Shown here: piece by piece, positions 9,731-21,132 of the stretch | Layout: the number at the start of each line of letters is the position of its first letter | Position numbering within the stretch: the first letter of the stretch is position 1 | Source of the DNA: Colias croceus | Taxonomy: Eukaryota > Arthropoda > Insecta > Lepidoptera > Pieridae | DNA: 64,000 bases | NCBI RefSeq assembly: GCF_905220415.1 | Contig: NC_059554.1 | Coordinates: forward strand, 4,985,001 to 5,049,000 | Direction: 5' to 3' | Translations under genes and position numbers: made by a program | The notes under the pieces: generated by a model | The model's input: only the letters and a program-made list of their open reading frames with translations | What the model was told of the DNA's origin: nothing | Databases searched by the model: none

Positions 9731-10931
9731 TATTTTTTGAAAAATGGCTTTTATCTTCGTTAAATTTAAGTAGGTATATTACTGAAATATAGGGTTTTTC
9801 TTGTATAGTAAACGTATACACACATTATGGAAGAGGATTTCAAAATCTTTCGTCATGCCTATTGTCGCTACATAAGTAAGTTATTTGAAAATCTTATAGT
9901 TTTTCGTCATGGGGACTTTACGTACAATATGATAATAAAAATTAAAAATACTAGACTTACGCTATTTACGTTTGGTTTTTTTTTTACATAATATATATCA
10001 TATTTATTGAAAAAATCAATAACAAAAAAATATTATTCACAATTTTGATCTTTTTTTAAATAAATATTTCTTATATTCTTATAAATATATTTATAAATTT
10101 TGACATTTGATATATTATATAACATCAGATATTTTCGAATGAATGCTGGTTTTGGTACTATTTTATTGTTCCAATGGGTATCTCTTGATACGACTTTCAT
10201 TTTTTGTTCTTCACCTTGTTCCGTAAATAAATATGTCTCTTGCTCGTCATTTTGAGTTGTCCTTGTACATTGAGGTGCTGAAACAACCACAATAAGTTAT
10301 AATAGGAGAGAATGAATGAAACGAAAATTCTGTATTTGATGAACCAATTATTATAAAGATACTTTCATCAAAACTAGAAAAAATTGCGCAGCTGTTTACT
10401 TTCCTTTGTCGCTTTATTATCCTAGCCCGTAATAAACTCGATTGTCGGCGTCATACACAGCAAACTTTCTGAGAAAATCGTTCTTTTGTTTGCAAAATTT
10501 TACGGTTGACCGCAATTAGTATAACAAGTGCTTTTATAAAAATTTGTAAAAATTTCGCAGCTGTGTCCGTTCGTTTATCGCTCTATTGTCCGAGCTCGTA
10601 AAAAAGTCGACTGTCGGATGACTGTCGGCATTATAGTTACATACAAATTTTTCAAATATTTTTTTTATATTAAATTTATAAGTAATTATGCATAATATTA
10701 TATTTATTTATTTTGCATAATATGCATAAAAACAAATTTAAAAAGTACTCATACATAATATGTGATAATATATTATCAATTCGAATGAATGTATTCATTC
10801 ATTCAGTCTGTAGTCTGTGCTGACAGCACAGCCGACAGGCGACAGCTAGAGACGTTACAAAGTTTTAGTTCAAACTTCAAAATTATTATAACATAGATAA
10901 ATTTACTCAATTATTTTTATATTAATTAAAG
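9731..10931. other. Intergenic region upstream of MAD2L1BP
   Basis: A short plus frame starts at ATG 9828 with a donor-like GTAAGT after MEEDFKIFRHAYCRYI. A minus frame at 10033-10290 follows an acceptor-like TTGTTTCAG and could be a terminal exon of an unrecognised gene (YLFTEQGEEQKMKVV). Neither is supported further. A degenerate direct repeat of about 80 bp occurs at about 10376-10460 and 10555-10640 (cgcagctgt, tcgct, gactgtcgg). The MAD2L1BP promoter should lie at about 10780-10930. Confidence 0.3.
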
Positions 10932-12124
10932 ATGAGTCCCAAATTATCAGAAAAGAAAACAATATCAATTGACATAATTATAGGCGATCAACTAACAACT
11001 ATTTCATGTGGACATATACTTGTTGAATTGATTAAGTTTATAGCTTATCAAAGACTTCAAATTCCTTACACATACCAATGGTTAAAACAAGTTATAACAA
11101 AAAAGAAGGAAATGGAAGATAAAAAGGAGAGTTACAAGTCAGAAAGACATTTCCACATAGCTTCTACTGCATTAGATAATTTAGACTTTGTGTTGAAGGT
11201 AGTATTTTAAATCTCATTATGTTCTTTTTATAATTGACTATTTTGAGGAAATTCTAGTTATACATTTTACTATTTAAATGATTATATGTAGAAATCGTGA
11301 GTAGATCTTATTTATGATACATTTTTCAGAGCCTGTTAAAAGAACTTGGAGGAGCATCAATACCAGATGAAGTTTGTGTAGCGTTTGGTGCCACGCCAGT
11401 ATCATGCAAGGAGATATACCGTGTTCTATTACCTTCTGTGTGCCATAAACCCCAGTGCCATTCTACTCATATTGCTTCAGATCAAAAAATTCAAGGAAAT
11501 GTTTTTAGGTAATAATTTTAGTAATTGTCATTGTCATGAGTTAAATTTTTTGTATACTAATTGTATGCCTTCAAATTGATTATTGATGATTCAGTTTCTT
11601 ACAAAATTAATAAAATTATTTTTACCTACAATTTAAATGACATTGTATGTAATTCTACCTGACTTTATTTTATATTCTTAATTATGTACACTAAAACCAG
11701 AACATTCAACAATTTCAGAAACTTGGCAACATCAGATAAACTCAATGAAGTGTTCTATGACAGTCTTCCACCTACAAACATGTATGTGTTCTTGAAGAAG
11801 ATGAAATACAAAGATCAAAATGTTGTCTGCAATGATAGCTTCGTGCTAGTCAATGGGTACAGGATACCCAGGAGCTGTAAAGTTGTTGTTTTAAACTTTA
11901 AAACATTAAATTATGAGAATATTGCTTGTTGCAATGACTTTTCCGTATTTGGAGACACAATCAGTGAAGATTTGGATAGAGTTAAAATTGAGGATGATGC
12001 AGAATTTTGTGAAATTGAAACAACAAATGATGTGAAATGGTTTCAGTCCACTTATGTTATGAAAGGGTTTAAGGACTGTGCCATAAATGGTAGTTCAATT
12101 ACCAATACTTGGCTTCAGCCTTGA
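10932..12124 (+). CDS. MAD2L1BP: MAD2L1-binding protein (p31comet), 3 exons
   Basis: p31comet binds closed Mad2 and, with TRIP13, disassembles the mitotic checkpoint complex. Exons: 10932-11198, 11330-11508, 11719-12124, all with GT/AG sites; the joined frame is 283 aa, close to the human protein. Family landmarks: an N-terminal helix VELIKFIAYQRLQIPYTYQ, matching human LLKHIMYQRQQLPLPYEQ; a middle block FGATPVSCKEIYRVLLP matching LGGNALSPKEFYEL; FRNLATSDKLNEVF; and the C-terminal WFQSTYVMKGFKD matching human WFQAPVTFKGFRE. The N-terminus is shorter than in human. AATAAA lies at 12294-12299. Start: first ATG after in-frame upstream stops. Confidence 0.92.
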
Positions 12125-13076
12125 CAAAAAATAATATTTTAAGGTTGACCACATTTAATGATAAGTGTAAGGCAGTAATTAGCTAATTAAAATTTAAATG
12201 TCAAACAAGTATAAGTTTAAGATAAGATGATGCAGATTATTATCAATACATTATTCTAGTACCTTTATTATTATCATATGGTTGGCCTTATAAAATAAAA
12301 ATATAGTTAGTTAATTTTTCCTTGTTGAAATAATTAGAAATAACCTAGCTAAGGAATAAATCAAGTTGTAAATGAAAAATCATTATATACATCATAACTT
12401 TTATTGCTCAATGTTAAATGGTCTGATTGTTTGTAGTTGTTAAAAATAATTTTTTGTTAAGATTTATGATTTTTTCTTAATCCTAAGCATAATGATTCCA
12501 ACATTGTTAAGTTTAAGTGGACACATGATTTAACGTCATGTTTATTTATTTATTTATTACTTCATTGTACAAACATGAATGGACAAAGCAGAAAAAAAGA
12601 ACAAAATCACAAAAAGGTATCATTTGTACAAAAGTTTGCCTTATTGCTGAACAGCAATAACACATAAGCAACATTTGTAAACGGCGAAATAATACAATTT
12701 GCCTGCAACATAATATACATAAGTAGCAAATATTTTTTTATAATTAAATATGATTTGTGCCATTAACTATAGCTGTACCTATTTTTATTAATATTTTAAA
12801 TTGTAACAAATATTATTTTTTAGTTATAACAATATGATATTCTATATCTAGGAGATCAGGAATTTGTTTTTATGGTCATCAATCTAATGTAATAATTTTT
12901 AATGGACTTCAGCATATTATTATCACTTACATAAATACATTGTAATTTGTAACTAAATCCCTATCCATGATTGTATAAAAATATAGAACATTTGTCCAGT
13001 TTCTAAAACAATTTCTTAACCTAATATCACAGATTAGTATGAGTGGATTGTTGTTTATAGATCACTCCATTCAAAC
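12125..13076. other. MAD2L1BP 3' UTR and convergent intergenic region
   Basis: Contains the polyadenylation signal at 12294. A minus-strand retroposon 3' end lies at about 12541-12760: on the minus strand it ends in a TAAA/ATAA tail preceded by cattcatgtttgtacaatg. No gene seen. Confidence 0.5.
12541..12760 (-). mobile_element. Retroposon 3' tail
   Basis: The plus strand starts with a TTTA repeat (12540-12557), the reverse complement of a LINE/SINE-type tail, followed by a region rich in AAA and ACAAA that reads as a 3' UTR on the minus strand. No coding part is left. Confidence 0.5.
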
Positions 13077-14492
13077 TCAAAGTTTAATATGATGCACTTC
13101 TGCTTTTCCATCACTAAATATAGTCCTATCTCTGAACATAACACATGTTTCATTCAATTTTTGTGTAATAGATCTTGGTGCACAATTTGTACAAGATATA
13201 TATGCATCATTAAATTCCACTATAAGATTATGTCTTCCCCCATTTGGTCCAACAACATAGTTACATTTTATTTTCCTTTTGACCATATCCCTCAGACAGC
13301 ATTCTAAGAGTTCATAGTGTTCCAACCAATAATCTCTTGGCAATTGTTGAATTCTTATATTAAGATACTCGGTCAGTATTCCAGTTATTAAGATGTCATC
13401 TATCCAAAAGTAAGGGTGATAAGGAGCTTCATCACAAATCATCGCTGCCGTTTTCGGATTTGTTATATAGTACCATCCAGATAAATATGATGGGTATTTC
13501 TGTAATGGATATTCTTCATATGTAACATACCATTTATTTTGGTTCAATCTTATAGGTGAAGTGTTGTTCAACATATATCCCAGCATGAATGGATTTTGAC
13601 TGTTGTCAGGGAGTTTGGATAAAAAGTTGTGTGTTAACTCAAAATTAAATACAGTATCATCATCTACTTTGAGAATGTAAGAGGCTCCATTACATTCTGA
13701 TGATGCATATTGTAAACCCATCAGATTTTTGTATGTCAAGTTTCTATAGTTTTCATAGAATGAACCTTGAAGTATATCACCAAAGGTGTTACTCTCATCC
13801 ACTATTGCTTCTTGTGTTATGAATCTACAAAAAGAAGATAACATTAAGCTTTATGAGTTATCGCAAATTAATCGCTATGTATAAATGAAATTTATGGTTA
13901 GTAAAATCCAGTTTATTAGTAAAATTTAATATTTACCTTTCAGTTTTAGGAATTCTGGCTAATAAAAAGAATCTTGTTACATTCCTTGCTCTCAGGTAAT
14001 CTATGGGCATTGATCTTCGATGTGCACTTCTCAGTTCAACATGGCCCACATATGAAGTTACAATAATGACAAACTTATAAGGTTCTGAAAATAATATTAT
14101 TATTATAAAAAGGTTTGTTATAATATAAAAATGAATCCCAAAATGTGTTGGTAAGCGCATAACTTGAGAACGGCTTAACCGATTTCGTTAATTATTTTTT
14201 TATAATATTCCTTGAAGTTCGAGGATGGTTCTTATGTAGAGAAAACGTGAATATGTACCACGGGCGAAGCCTGGGTGGACCGCTAGTATACAATATTTTT
14301 AACCATTAACTTACCTAAACATGCATTCCATGGTGTGATCATATTATTTTTTACATAAATTTGATTTTGTTGTAGAATATGTACTGTGTTTTTGAACTCT
14401 AAGTTGGAAGTTCGGTATATCCAGTAAAGGATTAATAAGATAATCAAAATTTTTAAATAATGATACTTCTTTACCCATCTTAATGATGTCAT
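13077..14492 (-). CDS. GT31 beta-1,3-glycosyltransferase, 3 exons
   Basis: A type II Golgi-type enzyme expected to add Gal or GlcNAc in beta-1,3 linkage. Exons: 14315-14492, 13937-14084, 13077-13824; acceptors are TTTCAG and TTGTAG, donors GTAAG and GTAAA, and the joined frame is 357 aa. A short cytoplasmic tail precedes one membrane anchor (about 12-27, LKILIILLILYWIY). GT31 blocks: FVIIVTSYVGHVELRSAHRR (64-83), FLLAR, Y-x-NLTYK (135-141), and the metal-binding VDDD at 162-165. GWYYIT and WIDD (248-251) take the place of the family's EDV motif. Acceptor specificity cannot be told. A Helitron-like element sits in intron 1. Confidence 0.88.
14117..14286 (+). mobile_element. Helitron-like element in GT31 intron
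   Basis: Ends ...gggtggaccgCTAG followed by T, and is colinear with 59370-59539 (aaaatgaatc.caaaa, ttggtaagcgcataact.gagaacgg). The 5' boundary is blurred by AT-rich sequence. Confidence 0.7.
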
Positions 14493-15871
14493 TTAAATAA
14501 AATAATTTTTGTAACTTTATAAACTGAAGGGATTTTGTTTTTGAAGGCTGTATCAATATGATGCCATTCGTTTGATGACTACCTAGTGTGTTTAGTTATT
14601 TTCCTTCAATAAATATTATTCAAGTAATCTTAATACATATTCTAAACTTATGAAATTTGAATTCAAATAATAATTATTTATTTTGTCTAGAGGAAAAGTT
14701 GACAGGTGTGTGGATACTCTCAGTTATACATCCTTCCTCTATGGTGGATACTGGATTGTTGTTGTTACTACCCACAGAACATAATATATACTCAGGGGAG
14801 TTACTACCTCAGTTGTTACTGTTTCCGTATGTATTACTCTTTGTGTTACTGGTTGAATGTTGATGGTACTATAGGTATTACTTGCTCTGTGGTTGATGGA
14901 TTGATTGATGCCAAATTGATGCTCAAGCTGTCAAGCAATTTCCTTTCATTGTGCTCAAGCCGCTCAAGGTGGCAACTGGCAAATGACATAAATGACAATG
15001 TCAGTTTTTCCTTTTTTTTCTTCTACAAATTTGATGTTTTAGACGGGAGGGTTTTCCATTTAAATACTCAATATTATTTCACAGATTGTGTATGTTACCG
15101 GGCTCTTCTACATACAGTATACACCGAATGAAAATGAAGCCCTTCTATTGGGTGGAGCCGTTAACAAAGAGAAGCAAAACAAGCTAATGAGGATTTGGTA
15201 CCTAAGTAATGTATCTTTTTGAAAATTCTTGTCAAAAGATGCTGGAGACCTGAGGATATAGAGTTGCAAATGTAAAAAAAGAACATGTGTTCAGACTGCA
15301 CACGTGTCAGAAGAAACTTTTTTGGCATGATTCAAAGATCGACGCCTAGAAGTTTCACTTCAAAAAACTATATTTCATATAACTACTGTCGCTTTTATAT
15401 ATTTTTATATTTTCTAATTCTGATTCTCTACTATTTTTCTATAGATTCAATCGAAGTTATCAGGGTACGCACTTGTTTAAATATATACCTACGGTAAAAT
15501 TGAGAAACCTCTTTTTTTTTTTTTTTTTTTTTTTAAAGTAGGCTAAAAATAACATACTACGTGGGATTTCAGCTTATTTTGTTTATCATTATAATATTAT
15601 CATAGTGAATAGCGATTAATAATAATTATTATTTATTAACAAAAATAAACCTTCAAATTATCAGAACTGGACAATAGTACAATAGGAGAACTGGACAAAT
15701 TAAGATGGAACTAATCGGGATTGAGTAGCTTTCAAATAAAAAAAAAAATAATCATGAAATCGGTTCACCTAGTCGAAAATTCTCAGATGACAAAACAAAA
15801 ATAATGGATACTAACTGAGTTAATATTATATTCATCTCGTTGATTTTTAGCAACAAATATTTGTGCATGTA
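14493..15871. other. 5' flank of GT31 gene, no gene seen
   Basis: AT-rich with a degenerate TGTTACT-repeat patch at 14755-14870. A T28 run lies at about 15508-15535. Short frames here show no recognisable domain. Confidence 0.4.
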
Positions 15872-16121
15872 TTTGGTAACGACTCGACATAAGTTAACGG
15901 CTCGACGCACGCAAGCGCCCCGTCCGATTAGGGCCCTTCTGGCCTCCTCCACTCAAGCGACAGCTCAAGCCGAGGTTCGTGGTCCCCGTCAAGGGGGGAC
16001 GCCCTTGTGCATGTCGCTACCAGGGTGAACCTTCAGTTCACCCCCGCGTCCGCGTTAAAATGTAGAAGCCCTTCTGGCTAACATTGAGAAACACCTTACA
16101 AAAAAAAAAAAAAAAAAAAAA
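15872..16121 (+). mobile_element. Poly(A)-ended non-LTR retroposon 3' fragment
   Basis: A GC-rich block (cgccccgtccgattagggcc ... acccccgcgtccgcg) clearly unlike its AT-rich surroundings ends in A22 at about 16100-16121. This fits a 5'-truncated LINE 3' UTR, possibly R1-like. No coding frame is recognised. Confidence 0.55.
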
Positions 16122-16662
16122 GCACGTAAGCGCGTGGCAAATTTAGATAAACTATTTGCATCCATTTTACTTAGTGTTCAATTAATTATTTATTATGTTC
16201 GTGAGTTCATGAATAACTGAATGAATTACATATTATTTTTAATTAATTTTTGAAAGAAAAATCTTAACATCAGGAAAGTTTTGAAGCAAATCGGTGACTG
16301 GTATTTAAACTAAAACAATGTCCTGTACTTTTAAAAATCTAAAGCTGTGTTACCTATATAACATACAGCTAGGATCGCAACAGAAGAGAGAAAAGACGGA
16401 TTGATTTACATACTGCATAATATTATGACTTATGTACTTAATAATGTAAGAAATAGGTGTCAAAGAGAAATATGTACAGTCACGAGCAATAATATATGCC
16501 TAGGGGGCGATGTGCAAAAATATCTGTCACTAGAACAAATTCATTAATATCTGTCTGCCCGTATACAGCAAAAATATCTGACATTATTAAGCAACATAAT
16601 AAAGTGGCATCAAAATTATGTGACGAAAATGTTACAGCAAATAATTGTGACAACCTCTCACG

Positions 16663-17997
16663 GCATAAATATGTGACATCAACTAGGTGGCAATAATATC
16701 TGACACAATTTCATATTTCTGTATTTTGCATCGATTCCTCCCTCACAAAAAGCATAAATATGTGCCATCAACTAGGAAGCAATAATATCTGACACAATTT
16801 CATATTTCTGTATTTTGCATCGATTCCTCACAAAAAGCATAAATATGTGACATCAACTAGGAAGCAATAATATCTGACACAATTTCATATTTCTGTATTT
16901 TGCATCGATTCCTCACGAAAAGCATAAATATGTGACATCAACTAGGTGGCAATAATATCTGACACAATTTCATATTTCTGTATTTTGCATCGATTCCTCC
17001 CTCACAAAAAGCATAAATATGTGCCATCAACTAGGAAGCAATAATATCTGACACAATTTCATATTTATGTATTTTGCATCGATTCCTCACAAAAAGCATA
17101 AATATGTGACATCAACTAGGAAGCAATAATATCTGACACAATTTCATATTTCTGTATTTTGCATCGATTCCTCACGAAAAGCATAAATATGTGACATCAA
17201 CTAGGAAGCAATAATATCTGACACAATTTCATATTTCTGTATTTTGCATCGATTCCTCACACAAAGCATAAATATGTGACACAAACTAGGTGGCAATAAT
17301 ATCTGACACAATTTTATATTTCTGTATTTTGCATCGATTCCTCACGAAAAGCATAAATATGTGACATCAACTAGGAAGCAATAATATCTGACACAATTTC
17401 ATATTTCTGTATTTTGCATCGATTCCTCACACAAAGCATAAATATGTGACACAAACTAGGTGGCAATAATATCTGACACAATTTTATATTTCTGTATTTT
17501 GCGTTGATTTCACACAAAAAGCATAAATATGTGACATCAACTAGGAAGCAATAACATCTGACACAATTTTATATTTCTGTATTTTGCATCGATTCCTCAC
17601 GAAAAGCATAAATATGTGACATCAACTAGGAAGCAATAATATCTGACACAATTTCATATTTCTGTATTTTGCATCGATTCCTCACACAAAGCATAAATAT
17701 GTGACACAAACTAGGTGGCAATAATATCTGACACAATTTTATATTTCTGTATTTTGCATCGATTCCTCACGAAAAGCATAAATATGTGACATCAACTAGG
17801 AAGCAATAATATCTGACACAATTTCATATTTCTGTATTTTGCATCGATTCCTCACACAAAGCATAAATATGTGACACAAACTAGGTGGCAATAATATCTG
17901 ACACAATTTTATATTTCTGTATTTTGCGTTGATTTCACACAAAAAGCATAAATATGTGACATCAACTAGGAAGCAATAACATCTGACACAATTTTAT
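16663..17997 (+). repeat. 85-bp satellite, about 16 units with higher-order structure
   Basis: Units start at 16663, 16752, 16837, 16922, 17011, 17096, 17181, 17266, 17351, 17436, 17521, 17606, 17691, 17776, 17861 and 17946. All are 85 bp except two 89-bp units with an extra CTCC. Each contains gcataaatatgtga, aactagg(a/t)(a/g)gcaataa and atctgacacaattt. Diagnostic variants show a three-unit block of 259 bp (16663-16921) repeated at 16922-17180, then a five-unit block of 425 bp (17181-17605) repeated from 17606. Confidence 0.95.
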
Positions 17998-18130
17998 TTT
18001 AATTTAATATTGAATTAATACAAAATATAAATTTTATTTTAACTACGTTGTTTTAAAACATTATTACCATATTAATTAATATGTGCCGTCGTTGTATACT
18101 ACATATTGTATGTCTAGATATTATATCCTA

Positions 18131-18345
18131 CTAGCTTAACACCCGCGGCTTCGCCCGCGTTTTCAAAGAAAAACCCGCATAGTTTCCGTTCCTGTGGGAT
18201 TTCCAGGATAAAAGCTCTCATAAGCGTTAATCCAAGTTACCTTCTATGTGTGTGCCAAATTCCATTGTTTTGCCTTTTATTTGTGTGAAAGAGTAACAAA
18301 CATCCTTACATGATACGAACTTTCGCATTTATAATATTAGAAGGA
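18131..18345 (-). mobile_element. Helitron-like element
   Basis: Plus strand A|CTAGCTTAACACCCGCGGC ... ataatattagaagga|T. In element sense it starts TCCTTCTAATATTATAAA and ends CTAG|T. It has the typical GCGGCTTCGCCCGCG core and is inserted in the right part of the satellite element. Confidence 0.85.
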
Positions 18346-18731
18346 TATCATATCATGACAAAATTAAAGTATTCATATACTTATATGAATACCCACTTGG
18401 GTAGATCTATTTTATTTGAAGGTTCAGTGTAACCTTCGTGTATTCTTTAGAAATTATTTTGTTATATTTGACGTTAGCGGCGTTTGACACCTTTGACACG
18501 ATTGCTCCGTTATTCATTTTCTTTTACCTATAATATTGCTATTATTTTATTGAGTATCGAAAATTATGGCAAGTTAACATATTTCATTTAAATAAATTAT
18601 CGTAATTTCATTTAAATAAAAAATATTTACAAAATATAATGTGTCTTTTGTTCATATTCTTACCCCAGCAAAATACAAAACACTAATTCAATAAAAAACG
18701 TTTCGCCTTTTTAAAATCCTATCCAATTTTA

Positions 18732-18950
18732 TCCTACTAATCTATTATTATAAATTCGAAAGTTTGTGAGGATGTGTCTGTTACTCTTTCACGCAAATAC
18801 TACTGAACCGATTACAATGAAATTTAGCAGACATATAAAGATTAACTTGGGTTAACAAATAGGATAGGTTTTATCCCAAAAATCCCACGGGAACGGATAC
18901 TATGCGGTATTTCTGTGAAAACGCAGGCGAAGCCGCGGGCGGAAAGCTAG
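18732..18950 (+). mobile_element. Helitron-like element, complete
   Basis: Starts A|TCCTACTAATC and ends ggcggaaagCTAG|T. It is in the opposite orientation to the copy at 18131-18345, about 390 bp away. It has interrupted the right arm of the satellite element. Confidence 0.88.
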
Positions 18951-19551
18951 TGTCACATATTTATGCTTTTTGTGAGGAATCAATTATATTTTACAATACA
19001 GAAATATAAAATTGTGTCAGATATTATTGCCTCCTAGGTGACGTCACATATTTATGCTTCGAGAGGTTATCACAATTATTTGCTGTAACATTTTCGTCAC
19101 ATAATTTTGATGCCACTTTATTATGTTGCCTACTAATGTCAGATATTTTTGCTGTATACGGGCAGACAGATATTATTGAACCCGTTCTTATGACAGATAT
19201 TTTTGCTAATCTGCAAATGGTAATATATTTATGCTTCTGACTGTACTAATTGAAATCACTTCAATACTTGATCTGGGCCAACATTTGGCATTTTTTCGCA
19301 CGCAAATAATTAGCATCAAGCAAAATAACATGTTAATAATGAAAATTTTATTCATGTACCTATTAAAAACAACTAAAACACTTACGGAGTGTAATTGAGC
19401 AATCAATTATTACGCTTCGTATCGAATGTGATTTATGTACATTCCATTTCTTTACCAATTTTTATATATTAGCACTTTTTATGGAAGAAAAGTTCTTAAT
19501 TTTGACACACACAATACTTAATTCAAATAAAGTAGCCTCATCTAATACATA

Positions 19552-19795
19552 TTAGCTTTCTGCCCGCGGCTTCGCCCGCGTTTTCAAAGAAAAACCCGTA
19601 TAATTCCTGTTCCTGTGGGATTTCCGGGATAAAACCTATCCTATGTGTTAATCCAAGCTACTCTCTATATGTGTGCTAAATTTCATTGTAATCAGTTCAG
19701 TAGTATTTGCGTGAAAGAGTAAAAACACATATGCACACATCCTCACAAACTTACGCATTTATAATATAATATTATATATTATAATATTAGTAGGA
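19552..19795 (-). mobile_element. Helitron-like element with CTAA end
   Basis: Plus strand A|TTAGCTTTCTGCCCGCGGC ... attagtagga. In element sense it begins TCCTACTAATATTATAA and ends CTAA|T, a permitted CTRR terminus. Confidence 0.8.
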
Positions 19796-21132
19796 CTCAA
19801 CATTTGAATAGTCCCTTATATTGCTGGTGATTTCTTAAATTAGTTTCCTTAATCGAAGCTTTCCTAAATGGGTCAAGTGTGCACATATTACGGACCTATT
19901 GGTACGTTGTACGATGTATAGCTTAATTCTAAACCAGTGCTTTTCAAAGTTTGTGGTGATATAATAAAAATATCATAGACTCGTTAAAAATCATCATAAT
20001 GTATTCTTGTAATATGCAAGTCATCGTTTAAGATATAATTAACTTCTAATAACAAACAAACAGTACCACCGATTCATTATTCAGTATAACATTTTATAGT
20101 TGTAGGCACCGATTATTTCGAAGGTCGATAATTAAGATTGTGTAAGCCAGATTTTTGTTATTTTCCGAATTACGAGCAATCAAAGAAATGTTTGGAAATA
20201 AGGTTTTTGAAAAACATAATATAGAAGGCACTGAAGACAACTTAGTACAACAAAAGAAAAAAAATAATGCATATATGTACCTACCTACTAAAAATAAATG
20301 CTTGCTGAACAGTTTGGGCAACCCTGGTCTAGGCCTTCCCCTTGGCGCATGCAGATCGGGATGTCCTTTGCGGAAATTGGCCAAACCAAATTGCATTGCA
20401 TAGTCATTGGAATTTATAGCACATAAGACTAAACGCGTTTGTTGATAGAATTGTAGTCTTACATTCTATGTTAGTTTTTACCAAAATTTCTAGTCGGTAG
20501 TTAGGTATTTTTTTATGTTTGAGAGTAGGTATAAGCAATATTCGCGAGATATCTAGTCATTGTACACAGTACCTACCAAATAAAACTAATAAAAAGTTAA
20601 GTAGGCAATTAATTAAATTCATTCGTTTGTAAATAAATAAAGTTTTGTAGAAACATTTATTATAATTACTGCGGTATACCAACTACTTCTAATGGAAAAA
20701 TTATTTTCTATTTTGTAGGTATTTCGTGGACATGACTGTAATTTTTTAAACTACCAAAAATTTATCCATAAGGAAGTTGATGCTAATTAAGACCTTATGC
20801 GGAAAAATTGACAATGAGTTTTTGTTATAGCATTGCGCAAGTTATTCATAGCATTATATTATATTTGATTGAAACAATGATATTATACCGTCAACAATGT
20901 GCGTCTGCGACGACCCGCGTGCATCTTACAAGCCTACGGACACAGGAGCGGAATCTAATTGACGCGCCGGTGAACAAACAGCTACTGTCAGTTTTATCAT
21001 TAATAATGTTATCATGAGTCCGCCTACAGAAATACTGGGGAGCAGCAAGCAGGATCAGTTCGTGAGGAGACGGCGCCCGTAACGCCGCACACTTGAATAT
21101 TGCGACCTCATTTAAAACAAACAGACGTTACA
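19796..21132. other. Intergenic and 5' UTR/promoter of the ZIP gene
   Basis: AT-rich to about 20880. The frames at 20094-20403 are not recognised. From about 20900 to 21132 the GC content rises and the stretch probably contains the ZIP transcription start and 5' UTR. No TATA box is assigned. Confidence 0.35.

Larger units (their letters stand above)
16477..19243. mobile_element. TA-flanked long-TIR element carrying an expanded 85-bp satellite
   Basis: The left end (TA|cagtcacgagcaataatat, 16475 onward) is the inverted copy of the right end (...atgcttctgactg|TA, to 19245). Similarity continues inward for about 200-290 bp (caaaaatatctgtcat, cccgtatacagcaaaaat, cataataaagtggcatc). The right arm includes one inverted satellite unit (18955-19060). 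The interior holds the tandem array, an AT-rich spacer and two Helitron-like insertions. No transposase is seen, so it is non-autonomous. A third, truncated copy of the left arm is at 28305-28530. Confidence 0.75.

Noticed and set aside
10033..10290. 85-aa minus frame upstream of MAD2L1BP
   Set aside because: An acceptor-like TTTCAG precedes it, but no partner exon or family was found; kept only as a remark in the region entry.
16496..16696. 66-aa plus frame at the left arm of the satellite element
   Set aside because: It runs into the satellite unit and has no similarity to a transposase.
16663..17997. Regular repeats resembling a CRISPR array
   Set aside because: Units are directly adjacent 85-bp tandem copies with no unique spacers, in eukaryotic nuclear sequence; this is a satellite.
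20094..20403. Two overlapping antisense frames of 82-100 aa
   Set aside because: Mutual shadows without domain or splice support.
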